From Theropithecus gelada (lineage: Eukaryota; Chordata; Mammalia; Primates; Cercopithecidae): a stretch of DNA of 64,000 nucleotides. The notes under the pieces are model-generated. The model had not been told where the DNA came from, did no database searches, and saw only the letters and a list, made by a program, of their open reading frames with translations. The stretch is taken from NCBI RefSeq assembly GCF_003255815.1, contig NC_037677.1:107543100-107607099 (forward strand), written 5' to 3'. Positions within the stretch are counted from its first letter, which is position 1. Each line of letters opens with the position of its first letter. A program made the position numbers and the translations under genes. Positions 54,821 through 64,000 of the stretch are shown here, one piece after another.

Positions 54821-55450
54821 GTCGCTTCTTAGGAGGAGGAGGAGGAAGAGGAGGAAGCAGGGCGAGCGAGGAGGATGGCGGAGTCGGGGCTCCTGACGGT
54901 AACCCGGGGCCGATGAGGCGGAGGGTGTCTGTTGGTCGGTTCTTCCTGCCTGCCTTCCTGTCCGTCGGGCTGTCGGGCTGGCTGTCGGTAGGGGGAGGCC
55001 CCGCGCGCCCTGACAGGCGCGAGCCGGCAACGCCGGGGCGAGGCCCGAGGGGCCGGGGCCCTGGGAGGCGCCGCCGCCGCCGCTTTCCTGGGTGCTGTCT
55101 CCGGGAGTGCGGGTCCCTCGGAGCCTGCTCGCGTGGGAGCCCGCAGCTTGGCGCGGAGAGGAAGGCGGTCGGGTCTGACAGCGGCCGGGGCCGGGCCTGC
55201 GGCGGCGGCGGGCGGCCAGGACAGCGCCTGGGCGAGGGCGAGCCGGCGCGAGGGCGCGGGCCGGGGGCGCCCGGCGGACAGTCTCGCTCTTCTCGGTTCC
55301 CGGGGGCCCCGGGCCCAGTCCGCAGGGCGCCCAAGTCGTGTAAATCGTTGGCGAGGGCCCGGGCGCAGCGGCGGTCATACAGGGTGGGGTCTCTTCGCGC
55401 CCCCTCCCTAGAGCCCACCTTGCTTTCCCGTTCTCCTCTCCCTGAAAACC
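54500..55450. other. CpG island over SHOC2 promoter, exon 1 and intron 1 start
   Basis: Very CpG-dense. Long open frames on both strands here (54658-55509 +, 54543-55547 -, 54641-55378 -) have low-complexity R/G/P/A composition and no domain; they are compositional. Confidence 0.9.
54790..54898 (+). other. SHOC2: SHOC2 exon 1, non-coding (predicted)
   Basis: Leader from about 'gcggcggttgggcagcg' through a (GGA)n run to a donor, GACG|gtaacc, at 54899. A later donor at about 54987 is possible. SHOC2 encodes a leucine-rich-repeat scaffold that, with MRAS and PP1C, dephosphorylates RAF to activate MAPK signalling; its start codon lies in exon 2, outside this window. Identity rests on position next to BBIP1 and on remembered human leader sequence. 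Confidence 0.6.
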
Positions 55451-56784
55451 CTTTGAGTGAAGAGTGCTGGATCGGCTCTGGGTGTGTTGCCTGGCGAAGC
55501 GAGTTGTAGCCCTTCGAGACCGCCTCGGAGAACATGCCGGATGGCAACCTCTCCCCGTGATAGCACAGCTTTTAGGGAGAGAGGAAAAGTAGTCTCACTC
55601 TCCCCCGACTCCCCCAGGCTTATAACACAAGAGGCTTCGGGGCAAGACGATTTTTTCCCCCAGCCCCTCAATATCCATTGTTTTTGTACCATCCCCCTCC
55701 CCCCATGCCTAGGTGGAAGAGTAATGACTCCAAAGCATTAATTTGCCTTTCTTTCTCTTTATTTCTTTTCTTTCTTTTTCCTCTTTCTTTGTTTTTCTCT
55801 TCTTCCCTCCTTTCTTTCAGCAGGCAGTTTGTGTTATTGTGGAATTATGGATTTACAAACAGGTGGGATAAATACCGATTCGGGAGCTAGAAAAAGATGC
55901 TTTGTGTGTGTGTTTAAGCCCTTATAGTTGGCTGTTTGATTTTCTTGTCTGTTGCTTTGTATCGTAATGGGGGTGATGAGAATAAAAGAGGAAGCACTGT
56001 TTTGCAACCTACCCAAAGAAATATTTTCGAAGTCTCTGGGGATGCTGAAGCAAAATTAGGTTGCAAATGTGCACTGTATAGTATTTGCCTCCAGCGTGAT
56101 AACTACCAGCAGTGTCTAGGCTTACACCTGTGTCATTTCGTATACTTTTCGTCGATACCGAGTGCGTCTAGTTTCTTGTCAAGAGGGACTACTATATCAA
56201 AAGCTTTTTGTTGTTTTTCAGAATCCTAAGGTACACTTGTGTAACCAAGTGTTTTTTGTAACTAAATGCAGCAAAAACTGAAAACTAGTTTTAATTTTAA
56301 AGACCTCAGTTTATTAGTGTACTTACTAATCTTTACTCTCATCCTCCATGCCATGGGCTGTAGAACTGTTACTGTGTACTTGAAGAGACTTAGCTATGTC
56401 ATCCAATTTGTAACATTCAGTAAGGTTATATTTATAATTTGAATTTATCAAGTGTTGATGTTTTGCTATGTGACAGTGAAAAGAATTTTAGGAATAAAGC
56501 ATGCAAATGACCATTCTCATATGAAACTTAAATTGAGTATGATAAACCTTTTATCTATTTGGACATAAAGTATACTGTAAACTTTTTATGTAATTATAAA
56601 TACCCATTTGAAAAATAGACAAAAATAAAGACAAAACTAAATAAAAGCTTTGTCTAAGATTTGTAACTTTCAAATAGCTGAAATTTAATATAAAGCCAAC
56701 ATATAAAACAATATTGAAATCCCAGTTTCAAATTATGGACTTGTCTTTAAGGGTACGGCATTTTCCCAAGGTGCTTGTTCAGTT

Positions 56785-57065
56785 TTATTTTTAGTTTTTA
56801 ATTTTTATGGGTACATAGTAGGTGTTTATGGGTTATATGAGATATTTTGATACAGGCATACAATGCATAATCACATTAGAGTAAATGAGGTATCCCATCA
56901 TCTCAAGCATCTACCCTTTGTGATGCTAATATCCAATTATACTCTTAGTTATTTTAAAATGTACAATTAAATATATTGAGCATGGTCACCCTGTTGTGCT
57001 ATCAAATACTAGATCGTATTCTTTGTGTTTTTTATATCCGTTAACCATCCCCACATTCCCCCTTC
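56785..57065 (-). mobile_element. L1 3'UTR fragment, antisense
   Basis: 'ttttatgggtacatagtaggtg', 'gagatattttgatacaggcatacaatg', 'caattatactcttagttattttaaaatgtac' and 'accctgttgtgctatcaaatactag' match the antisense L1 3'UTR pattern of older primate L1s. Confidence 0.8.
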
Positions 57066-58717
57066 AGTTTTTGAAGAAACAGCTACATTAAAAGTTGACA
57101 TTTCTGATTACTCATTATTAATATAATTTTTAAGTTTAAAAATTTTCTCATAAATTATTATGGATTAAAGAGTGATATTAAAATATACATTAGTAGTTTG
57201 CAGCTAGATCTTTTTTTTAGTTTTTAAACTACCGTATTCAGAAAGTTCATCAGAAAGATCAGAAAAACATCATCAGAGCTGTTTTTCTGGTAGTTGTAGC
57301 AAGTAAAGGTCATGCATCAACTTGTGAACTACAAGCCAGTTGGAAATTTGAAACATTTCATGTTTAAATAGAAACATGAAAATTACAAATTCCTATGTCA
57401 TACTGGCTGGAATTAGGCTTTTAAAATGATACTGTTTTTTTCTGTGACTTGGGTCAGGGAAGAATGACTTTTCTCTCTCCACATCAGAGAGACATAAACT
57501 GGAATTGTATGTGGAATATTTCCAAAGATGGTTTCCGAATAGTGGTTGGTATAGTTATTGCTTTGACTTACCTGTATGAATTATGGAGGATGAGTGAATA
57601 AAGCTGAAATTCTTTATTATACAGGTGGATAAATTATAGTTATATTTGCCTTAAAAATACTCATTTTCAATATTTGTTGTATAATTTAATGTTTCTGGAA
57701 GACTGTTCTTTAAACTGTTCAGATATTTTGATTTTTTTGTAAAATATTTAAATACAAAAATCTGTGTTTTGACTAAAAGATATAAACTATATGTAGATAT
57801 AAGGATGCATATTTTTGGAGGCTGAAGATTAAGTGAAATATATCTTTAGAATTTGGTTTACTATATCATTCATGTATCTTTCATGTTTGGAAAAGCATAA
57901 GATTTATGCTTATAACAAAATAAGATTTAAAAAAACCCCAAACAATAACAACAAAACAAGTTAACTCACAAGTCCTTCAGTGAGTTCTGAGATTTGTAGC
58001 TTGGACTTGGGAGAATTCTGCTACTTGTTTATAAAATATCAATTGATAGAGGAAATTTAAATATAAATTGGATATTTTGACATTTCTTAAGATTAGTAGG
58101 GATTGGTATTTTGCTATAGATGAATAGATGGAAACTGTAATTTAGAAGTAGAATTATACATTAAGTACTTTTATGTGATACTTAAATGAGTACTTCAAAT
58201 AGTAAGTGAGTTGGTATTTTTGCTTGTTGGTAGACCTTTATTTCATGCTTTATAGGTTATGCATTAGACATATAAGTTGGCTGAATCTTAGACTAATTTA
58301 TGGACATATATCATCATCTGCTATTCTTGTAATCCCCTATTTTAACTGCTTGGCCTTCTGAATTTTGTTTCATTTACATGTTACACTGCGTCAAAGTCAT
58401 GCCCTGTAGATCTTTTTTGAAATGTTTTCTCTTAATATAGTAAATTTTTATGTTTTCTGACTGTCTAAACTGACTTTTAAAATCTGAATAATTTCTAAAT
58501 TACAGATGACCTGTGGTATGCTTGAACTTCATATATTATAGAGTGTTTTTAAAAGTGTTTGTTATTGCAGGTTGAAACATACATACATAAGTCTGAGAAA
58601 CTTATGTTCTAAAATATGTAATTGAATTATTTTAATATAAATCTGTTCATTCTGGTTTTGTTTGGTATTTTCCCCCGGGTCTCAACTTTTTAACACAGCA
58701 TCTTTAATTCAGCAAAG

Positions 58718-58791
58718 CAAAGTTTATACACACAAAAGGATATTCTGATTACCAAAGTTTATACACACAAAGCAAAGTTTATACACACAAA
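58718..58791. repeat. Three copies of a 19-bp unit
   Basis: caaagtttatacacacaaa occurs exactly at 58718-58736, 58753-58771 and 58773-58791; 'ggat' follows the first and third. Confidence 0.93.
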
Positions 58792-60096
58792 AGGATCCTT
58801 AAGCTTTTGAGATGATGGTAGCATATGTGCTTCTTGAGAAAGCATGCAGTTCCCATTATCAAGACTTAAAAGAACACTAATTCATTTTCACACTGTATAT
58901 CTCATTCCAACTTCTCTAAAGGTCAGAACTGCAAAAAGTAGTACATGCTGTAAAAGCTAAGGATTCATTTATAAGAGTGAACATACTGCTTGTAGCTAAA
59001 ACATTACAGGAGACCTTTAAAAAGGGTATAATTGGTCTCTGTGTGAAATGAACCTGAAATATTTTTATAAATTATTTCTGCATGACTATCTTTTGTTTAT
59101 AGCACTAGGAAGACTTCTAATGTTTAAATACTTTATTTGCCCTCAATTATTATTTAAAATTCCTGTAATTTTAAGTAATTTTACAGCTGACAAAGATAAA
59201 TCTTCTTTTCTTTTAGTTTTTCTAATGTCTTGGAGGTAAAGTGGAAATCGCCTGTTCTGACACATAATTTCTACAACTTGGAGTTAATTTGATCAGTTAA
59301 ATTTGTTTTTTTCAGTTTCCAGTTTTGTGTTGTATAACACTTCTTCCTGCTTTCAGTACTTTCTCAGTCTTGCAAATAGTCTTTAACTTTTCAATTTTGT
59401 TCTATAAATATTTCTCAGTAACTACAGTTTCACATTCACCAATGTCATGGAACTTCTGCTGAATGCCGTGTGTGTCCCAGGCTCTCTGGATACAGAGATA
59501 AATATGTTTCCTTCTTTCAGTAAGTTCAGAGTTTGTTGCATGAACTGGACAAGTCAATAGTTAATTGTTAAACAATGTGACACATGCTTTTAACAGCAGT
59601 ATACACTGGCAAACTCAGATGAGTTAAGACTCAGACTGCACATATAACTGGCAATGCCTACTGGAGGACAGGACTGCAACAAACACTTGAGGAATAAGTA
59701 GGATAGAGGAGGGTAGTAAAAGCACAAAGGTTAGATATGTTTAGGTCCATTTGGACAATTAGAGAAGAATAACAGTTTGGATTCTAATAATAATATTGGT
59801 TATACGGTAATATTAGGTTACATGGTAATATAAGCTTCGGTTACAGCTTATATTATTGTTAATAGTAATATTTCTTATGTTCCTAATTTTATTTGGGCTT
59901 TGAACTGCAGATCTGTATTAATGTTGACCATACTATTAAAGCTTTACCTTCAACACCTGTGAAAAGAAGGGAACCATTTTCACTTATTTTTCATTAATAT
60001 TTTAATTAAATACAAGGAGAATATATCAGTGTAATGTGGGTAATAATTCCCAGGTTTAGAACTTGGATAATGATAATGTTTCAAAATCATACTTAA

Positions 60097-60396
60097 GGCT
60101 GGGCGTGGTGGCTTACACCTGTAATCCCTGCACTTTGAGAGGCTGAGGCGGGTGGATCGCTTGAGGTCAGGAGTTTGAGACCAGCCTGGCCAACATAACA
60201 AAACCCCGTCTCTACTAAAAATACAAAAAATTAGCTGGGCGTGGTGGCAGGCACCTGTAATCCCAGCTATTCCAGAGGCTGAGGCAGGAGAATCTCTTGA
60301 ACCCTGGAGATGGAGGTTGCAGTGAGCCAAGAATGTGCTACTGCATTCCAGCCTAGGTGACAGAGTGAGACTCTGTCTCAAAAAAATTAAAAAAAA
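60097..60396 (+). mobile_element. AluS, full length
   Basis: 'ggctgggcgtggtggcttac' start, A-rich tail, duplicated flank 'catacttaa' on both sides. Confidence 0.9.
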
Positions 60397-60666
60397 CATA
60401 CTTAAATATCTTTTGTCAGCATTTATGTTTCATGTTAAGAGTAACATTTATTAACTTTCTTAGAATTCTTAGTTAAGTTTTTTTTTTGTATAATCATTTA
60501 AAATGTACTCTTTTTTGAGTATACGTTAAAAAATACCTTCCATACTTACTTGACAGTGCCTCTCTTTAGGTAAGTCAGACTGTATGGTCAACAGTTATAT
60601 CCTAGAAGCAGACTTTGTAATTGTCTTGTATGATTTAAAAGTTTTCTGAACTTGAGAATTGAGTAA

Positions 60667-61070
60667 TTTTTCATGCAGTATTTTTTGGGTTTTTTTGTTT
60701 TTGAGACAGGGTCTCTTTTTCATGCAGTATTTTTTTGTTGTTTTTGTGGGGTTTTTTTTGTTTTGTTTTCAAGACAGGGTCTCGCTCTGTCATCCAGACT
60801 AGAGTGCGGTGGCACAATCATGGGGCTCATTGCAGCCCTGACCTCCTTGGCCTCAAGTGATCCTCCCACTTTAACCTCTCGTGTAACGAGGACTACAGGT
60901 GTGTGCCACCATGCCTGGATAATTTTTCTATTTTTTGTAGAGACTAGGTTTTGCCGTGTTGCCCAGGCTGGTCTCAAACTCCTGAGTTCAAACAGTCCAC
61001 CTGCCTTGCCCTCCCAAAGTGCTGGAATTACAAATGTGAGCCACCACGCCTGACCTTTCATGCAATATAA
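60667..61070 (-). mobile_element. AluJ, antisense, with triplicated flank
   Basis: Antisense Alu body at about 60770-61055 ('agacagggtctcgctctgtcatcc' to 'gagccaccacgcctgacc'). 'tttttcatgcagtatttttt' occurs twice before it (60667, 60716), separated by a stray 'gagacagggtctc', and once after it (about 61056, 'tttcatgcaatat'). Confidence 0.85.
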
Positions 61071-61339
61071 TTTAATACTTCTTCCAGAGCATAGTGAGGC
61101 CTAATTTTGATGTCCCAAACTCCATTCCCTGCAAAGTGCCATAGTTTTCTATGTTGAAACACTCATTTGCATTTCTTGATCCTTGTAATTATTTTTATTA
61201 TAGAAATTTGAGAAATTTCTTTTTAAAATACTCATATTTTAGCAATTGCCTTAAACATGTTGTTACACCTCATTTATCTTGAGATTACTTACTAGGAAAC
61301 TAAAACTATCTGGTGTCATCTGCTTGGTTACTACCTCAT

Positions 61340-61625
61340 GAACTCTTCATGTGGCTAAACTCTAATCACCCTTCAGGCTTCAATTTTGTATCCCATCCTT
61401 TGGGAGACCTTCCTTTGATCCCTAGTTAGGTTCTTCTGTTTTAAGGTGTCCTAGTGCTTGTACTTCCTTTTTTGTAACACTATTTTTGTAATGATATGTT
61501 TGATGTCTGTCTTTACTGCTAGACTGTAAGCCTCAAGATGAGCATTGAGTATGTCTGTCTGTCTTACTGTTCCACCGGTATACAATGTCTAGACTTTGTA
61601 GGCTCCAAGTGGAAAAATTAGTTTT
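61340..61625 (+). mobile_element. L2 fragment
   Basis: 'tttactgctagactgtaagcctcaagatgagc' followed by 'gtctgtcttactgttccaccggtatacaatg' matches the L2 3'-end pattern. Confidence 0.6.
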
Positions 61626-62562
61626 AGATGAATAGTCTACAGCTCCAAAACAAACTGAACAGGCCCAAAGGAAGGACAAAGAGATGTCATAATGTTCTTG
61701 TTTTTAAACACACATTTTCTGTTCTTAGAGTCCGTCAAGCCTTAATTCAGGCATTTTTATTCTCACATAGTGTACAATTTTTAAAAGTTTGGTAACCAAA
61801 TGTAAAAAGGACTGAAATTACTCCTAGAGGCATAACAGAGTTGAAAATAAGAGCAGAAGAAAAACACTCAAAAAGCAGATGCAAGACATTTTGTAAAAAC
61901 AGCAGTTTATAGCAACTTGATGTTATGGCAAATAGAATATTTCAAGACACTATTTGTTTTATACATAAAATAGTATAAAAATAATGATCTAGGATCATGA
62001 AGAAGAGATTATTAGATATTAGTAAATTTTGTTAATGATAACATAAGATCATGTATTTTGGAAAAATTCCATTCAAAATGATACAATTTAAAACTTACTG
62101 TGTTAAGCTTTTCTTACTGGAAAGGCTTGCTTAATGAGGTAAAACATACTAGGTAACAGTATTTATTGAACAAAATTAAGTTGAAACAAATTATCTGAAA
62201 GTACTGAATCAGTGCAGTATAATATACCACCTTATAATTTGTAGAGGTAGATGTTATACTTATTATGTGTTTATTTACTTTGCTATGAAATATGTAAAAT
62301 TGAGTAGCAACATGTTTTTCTTGATCCACTTCTAATGAAAACATAACCTGTTGCATTGATAAGACAAAATAGCTAAGTATTTCTTCCACTTTTATTCTGT
62401 TAAAGAAAATAAGCTTAATTCCTTGGCATTTCCTGGTTACCTGGACTGGGAAAATTAGGTTGAAAGTCATAGTTCTTTGCTAAAAGTATGTGGTGTCTGA
62501 CAGATTGGGTGACCTGAAATAGATTATATTTAATTCAGTTTGGGTTTGTATATATCTGGGAG

Positions 62563-62626
62563 ATATATATATATGGTGAATTCAAAATTTATATTCATAT
62601 ATATATATATGGTGAATTCAAAATTT
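62563..62626. repeat. AT-rich tandem duplication
   Basis: An (AT)n run followed by 'ggtgaattcaaaattt' occurs at 62563-62590 and again at 62597-62626. Confidence 0.9.
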
Positions 62627-63378
62627 CACCAGAGCTTTATATCTGGTTCAAATAAATTATGTTTTATTTAAATATTGCGACTCTTGAAGTCTGTGACTAT
62701 AAGGGTAGGTGGGAGAGCTAGTTATTTTGCTCCTAAAAGAAATACTGGTTTATCTACCTTGTGCTAATTGCAACTCTAAACTCATAGAAATGGGATGCTT
62801 ATATACTAGGCGGCTTAAAATAGTAAGGTTTTATGATTTAATCTTGAAGACATTTATTTCTGTACTTTGGAAGTAGTGATTTGAAATTCTTAATACTAGA
62901 AAATGGCCTAGTTTCAGAACACCCACTAAGCAACTGTGGGAACTCAGTATGCTAAATGGCTGGTAGTGCTGCAGTATTTTTTAAAATTTCCCCACCTCCT
63001 GTTATGTAATAGCTTATAGTAGTACAACAGAATATGAGTATTTGGGACAAGAACAAAGCATATTGAAACCTCAAAATGATGTGAGATTGTGTCAGGCTTT
63101 GTGTTGGGCACCAAGCACCTTAAGATAGTCAGATATAATGATGGTTAGTGAATGTTTGAATAAATCAGGTGGTAATGTTTTAGGTTGCAAATAAGGTTTA
63201 TGAAAATAATTATTTGGAGGCTTGAGAAAAATGACTTTTAAAATGGAGTCACTATTTTTAAAACACAACACTCTTTTATTAGGAAAAGTTTGATAACTCT
63301 GATATAAATATTCCGATGATGCTTGTGTACAATACTTAAAGCTTTTAGTGAAAATAATTTTTTTTTAAATATTTCCCC

Positions 63379-63652
63379 TGGCTGAGTGTGGTGGCTCACA
63401 CCTGTAGTCCCAGCACTTTGGGAGGCTGAGGTGGGTGGGCCACCTGAGGTCGGGAGTTAGAGAACAGCTTGGGCAACATGGTAAAACTTCGTCTTTACTA
63501 AAAATACAAAAATTAGCTGGGCGCAGTGATGCATGCATGTAATCCCAGCTACTTGGGAGGCTGAGGCAGGAGAATCGCTTGAACCCGAGAGGCAGAGGTT
63601 GCAGTGAGCTGAGATCGCACTGCTGCACTCCAGCCTGGGCAACAAACAAAAA
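63379..63652 (+). mobile_element. AluS
   Basis: 'ggctgagtgtggtggctcac' start, A tail; aatatttcccc before and aatattttcccc after look like a target-site duplication. Confidence 0.88.
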
Positions 63653-63966
63653 AAATATTTTCCCCAGACTGTTGTGCAACCCAGTCATTGTAGCATTGTT
63701 TCAGCCTATGAGAACCAGATACTGAAATTGATTAGAAACTGTTAAAAAAGAGTTCAGTAGTTTTTATTTACTTTTTTATTCAGGAAAATATGTTTATAAA
63801 GGAATTTGATGAAACATACTTTTACTAGCTTATTTTGTTAATTTATAAAGGGACCAAGTTGAGCCTGCACTAGCTGTAAAAGATAGATTAATATTAAATG
63901 TTTCAGATAAAAGATTTTGTGATATGAAAAAGGATGGACTTAAATTTGTTTTAAACGTCAGCTGTA

Positions 63967-64000
63967 TGGCAGGTGCAGTAGCTCATATCTGTAATCCCAG
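63967..64000 (+). mobile_element. Alu start, cut by window end
   Basis: 'ggcaggtgcagtagctcatatctgtaatcccag' is the first 33 bases of a diverged Alu left monomer. Confidence 0.7.

Larger units (their letters stand above)
54899..64000 (+). other. SHOC2: SHOC2 intron 1 (start)
   Basis: No SHOC2 coding exon (MSSSLGKEKD... leucine-rich repeats) is present to the window end. The stretch contains four Alus, an L1 3'UTR fragment (56785-57065), an L2 fragment (61340-61625), tandem repeats at 58718-58791 and 62563-62626, and AT-rich sequence with no other recognised feature. Confidence 0.7.

Noticed and set aside
54543..55547. 334-codon - strand and 283-codon + strand open frames at the SHOC2 CpG island
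   Set aside because: Both strands are open over the same GC-rich DNA, with low-complexity composition and no recognisable protein. They span the divergent promoter and the predicted SHOC2 donor.
1..64000. CRISPR arrays, operons, phage or bacterial mobile systems
   Set aside because: Spliced genes, Alus and CpG islands show this is primate nuclear DNA; no such structures are present.
54899..64000. SHOC2 coding exon
   Set aside because: I looked for the lysine-rich SHOC2 N-terminus and leucine-rich repeats and found none; the first coding exon must lie beyond the window.

Overview
The window is ordinary nuclear DNA from a primate, most likely an Old World monkey. Intron-rich genes, CpG-island promoters, about 30 Alu elements, L1/L2/MIR fragments and Tigger-type DNA transposon relics make it primate. 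Several young Alus carry features I associate with the cercopithecoid AluYRa lineage ('caagcctg' start, 'gggcgaggtggcg', 'cgtaaacccggg', reverse-strand 'ggcttgagccacc'). The encoded PDCD4 differs from the human protein, as I remember it, at about seven positions. All protein comparisons are from memory, since no search was possible.

Layout. 1-5400: repeat-rich flank upstream of PDCD4, with a (TG)n(CG)n tract. 5400-6450: CpG island, PDCD4 promoter and non-coding exon 1. 9969-33525: the rest of PDCD4 on the + strand; eleven coding exons join in frame with consensus splice sites to give 469 codons plus stop. The 3'UTR holds the MIR4680 hairpin just after the stop and the known miR-21 8-mer site. 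33500-35134: convergent 3' ends of PDCD4 and BBIP1. 35135-53374: BBIP1 on the - strand; three coding exons give 92 codons plus stop, with a 17-kb first coding intron full of Alus. 54080-54900: divergent BBIP1/SHOC2 promoter region with two candidate BBIP1 first exons and the SHOC2 non-coding first exon. 54900-64000: SHOC2 intron 1 with no SHOC2 coding exon. The order PDCD4(+)-BBIP1(-)-SHOC2(+) matches human chromosome 10q25.

Functionally the three genes are independent: PDCD4 inhibits eIF4A-dependent translation and is a miR-21 target, BBIP1 is a small BBSome subunit for cilia, and SHOC2 is a leucine-rich-repeat scaffold for RAS-MAPK signalling. They are linked by layout: PDCD4 and BBIP1 face tail to tail, and BBIP1 and SHOC2 share a promoter region.

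I found no evidence of a new biological system. The points most worth a second look are the miRNA hairpin abutting the PDCD4 stop codon, a predicted BBIP1 uORF overlapping a weak start codon with a strong internal start downstream, a near-identical 116-bp duplication in BBIP1 intron 1, a 30-bp-arm inverted repeat in the same intron, and a 100-N assembly gap bordered by suspect homopolymers in PDCD4 intron 6.
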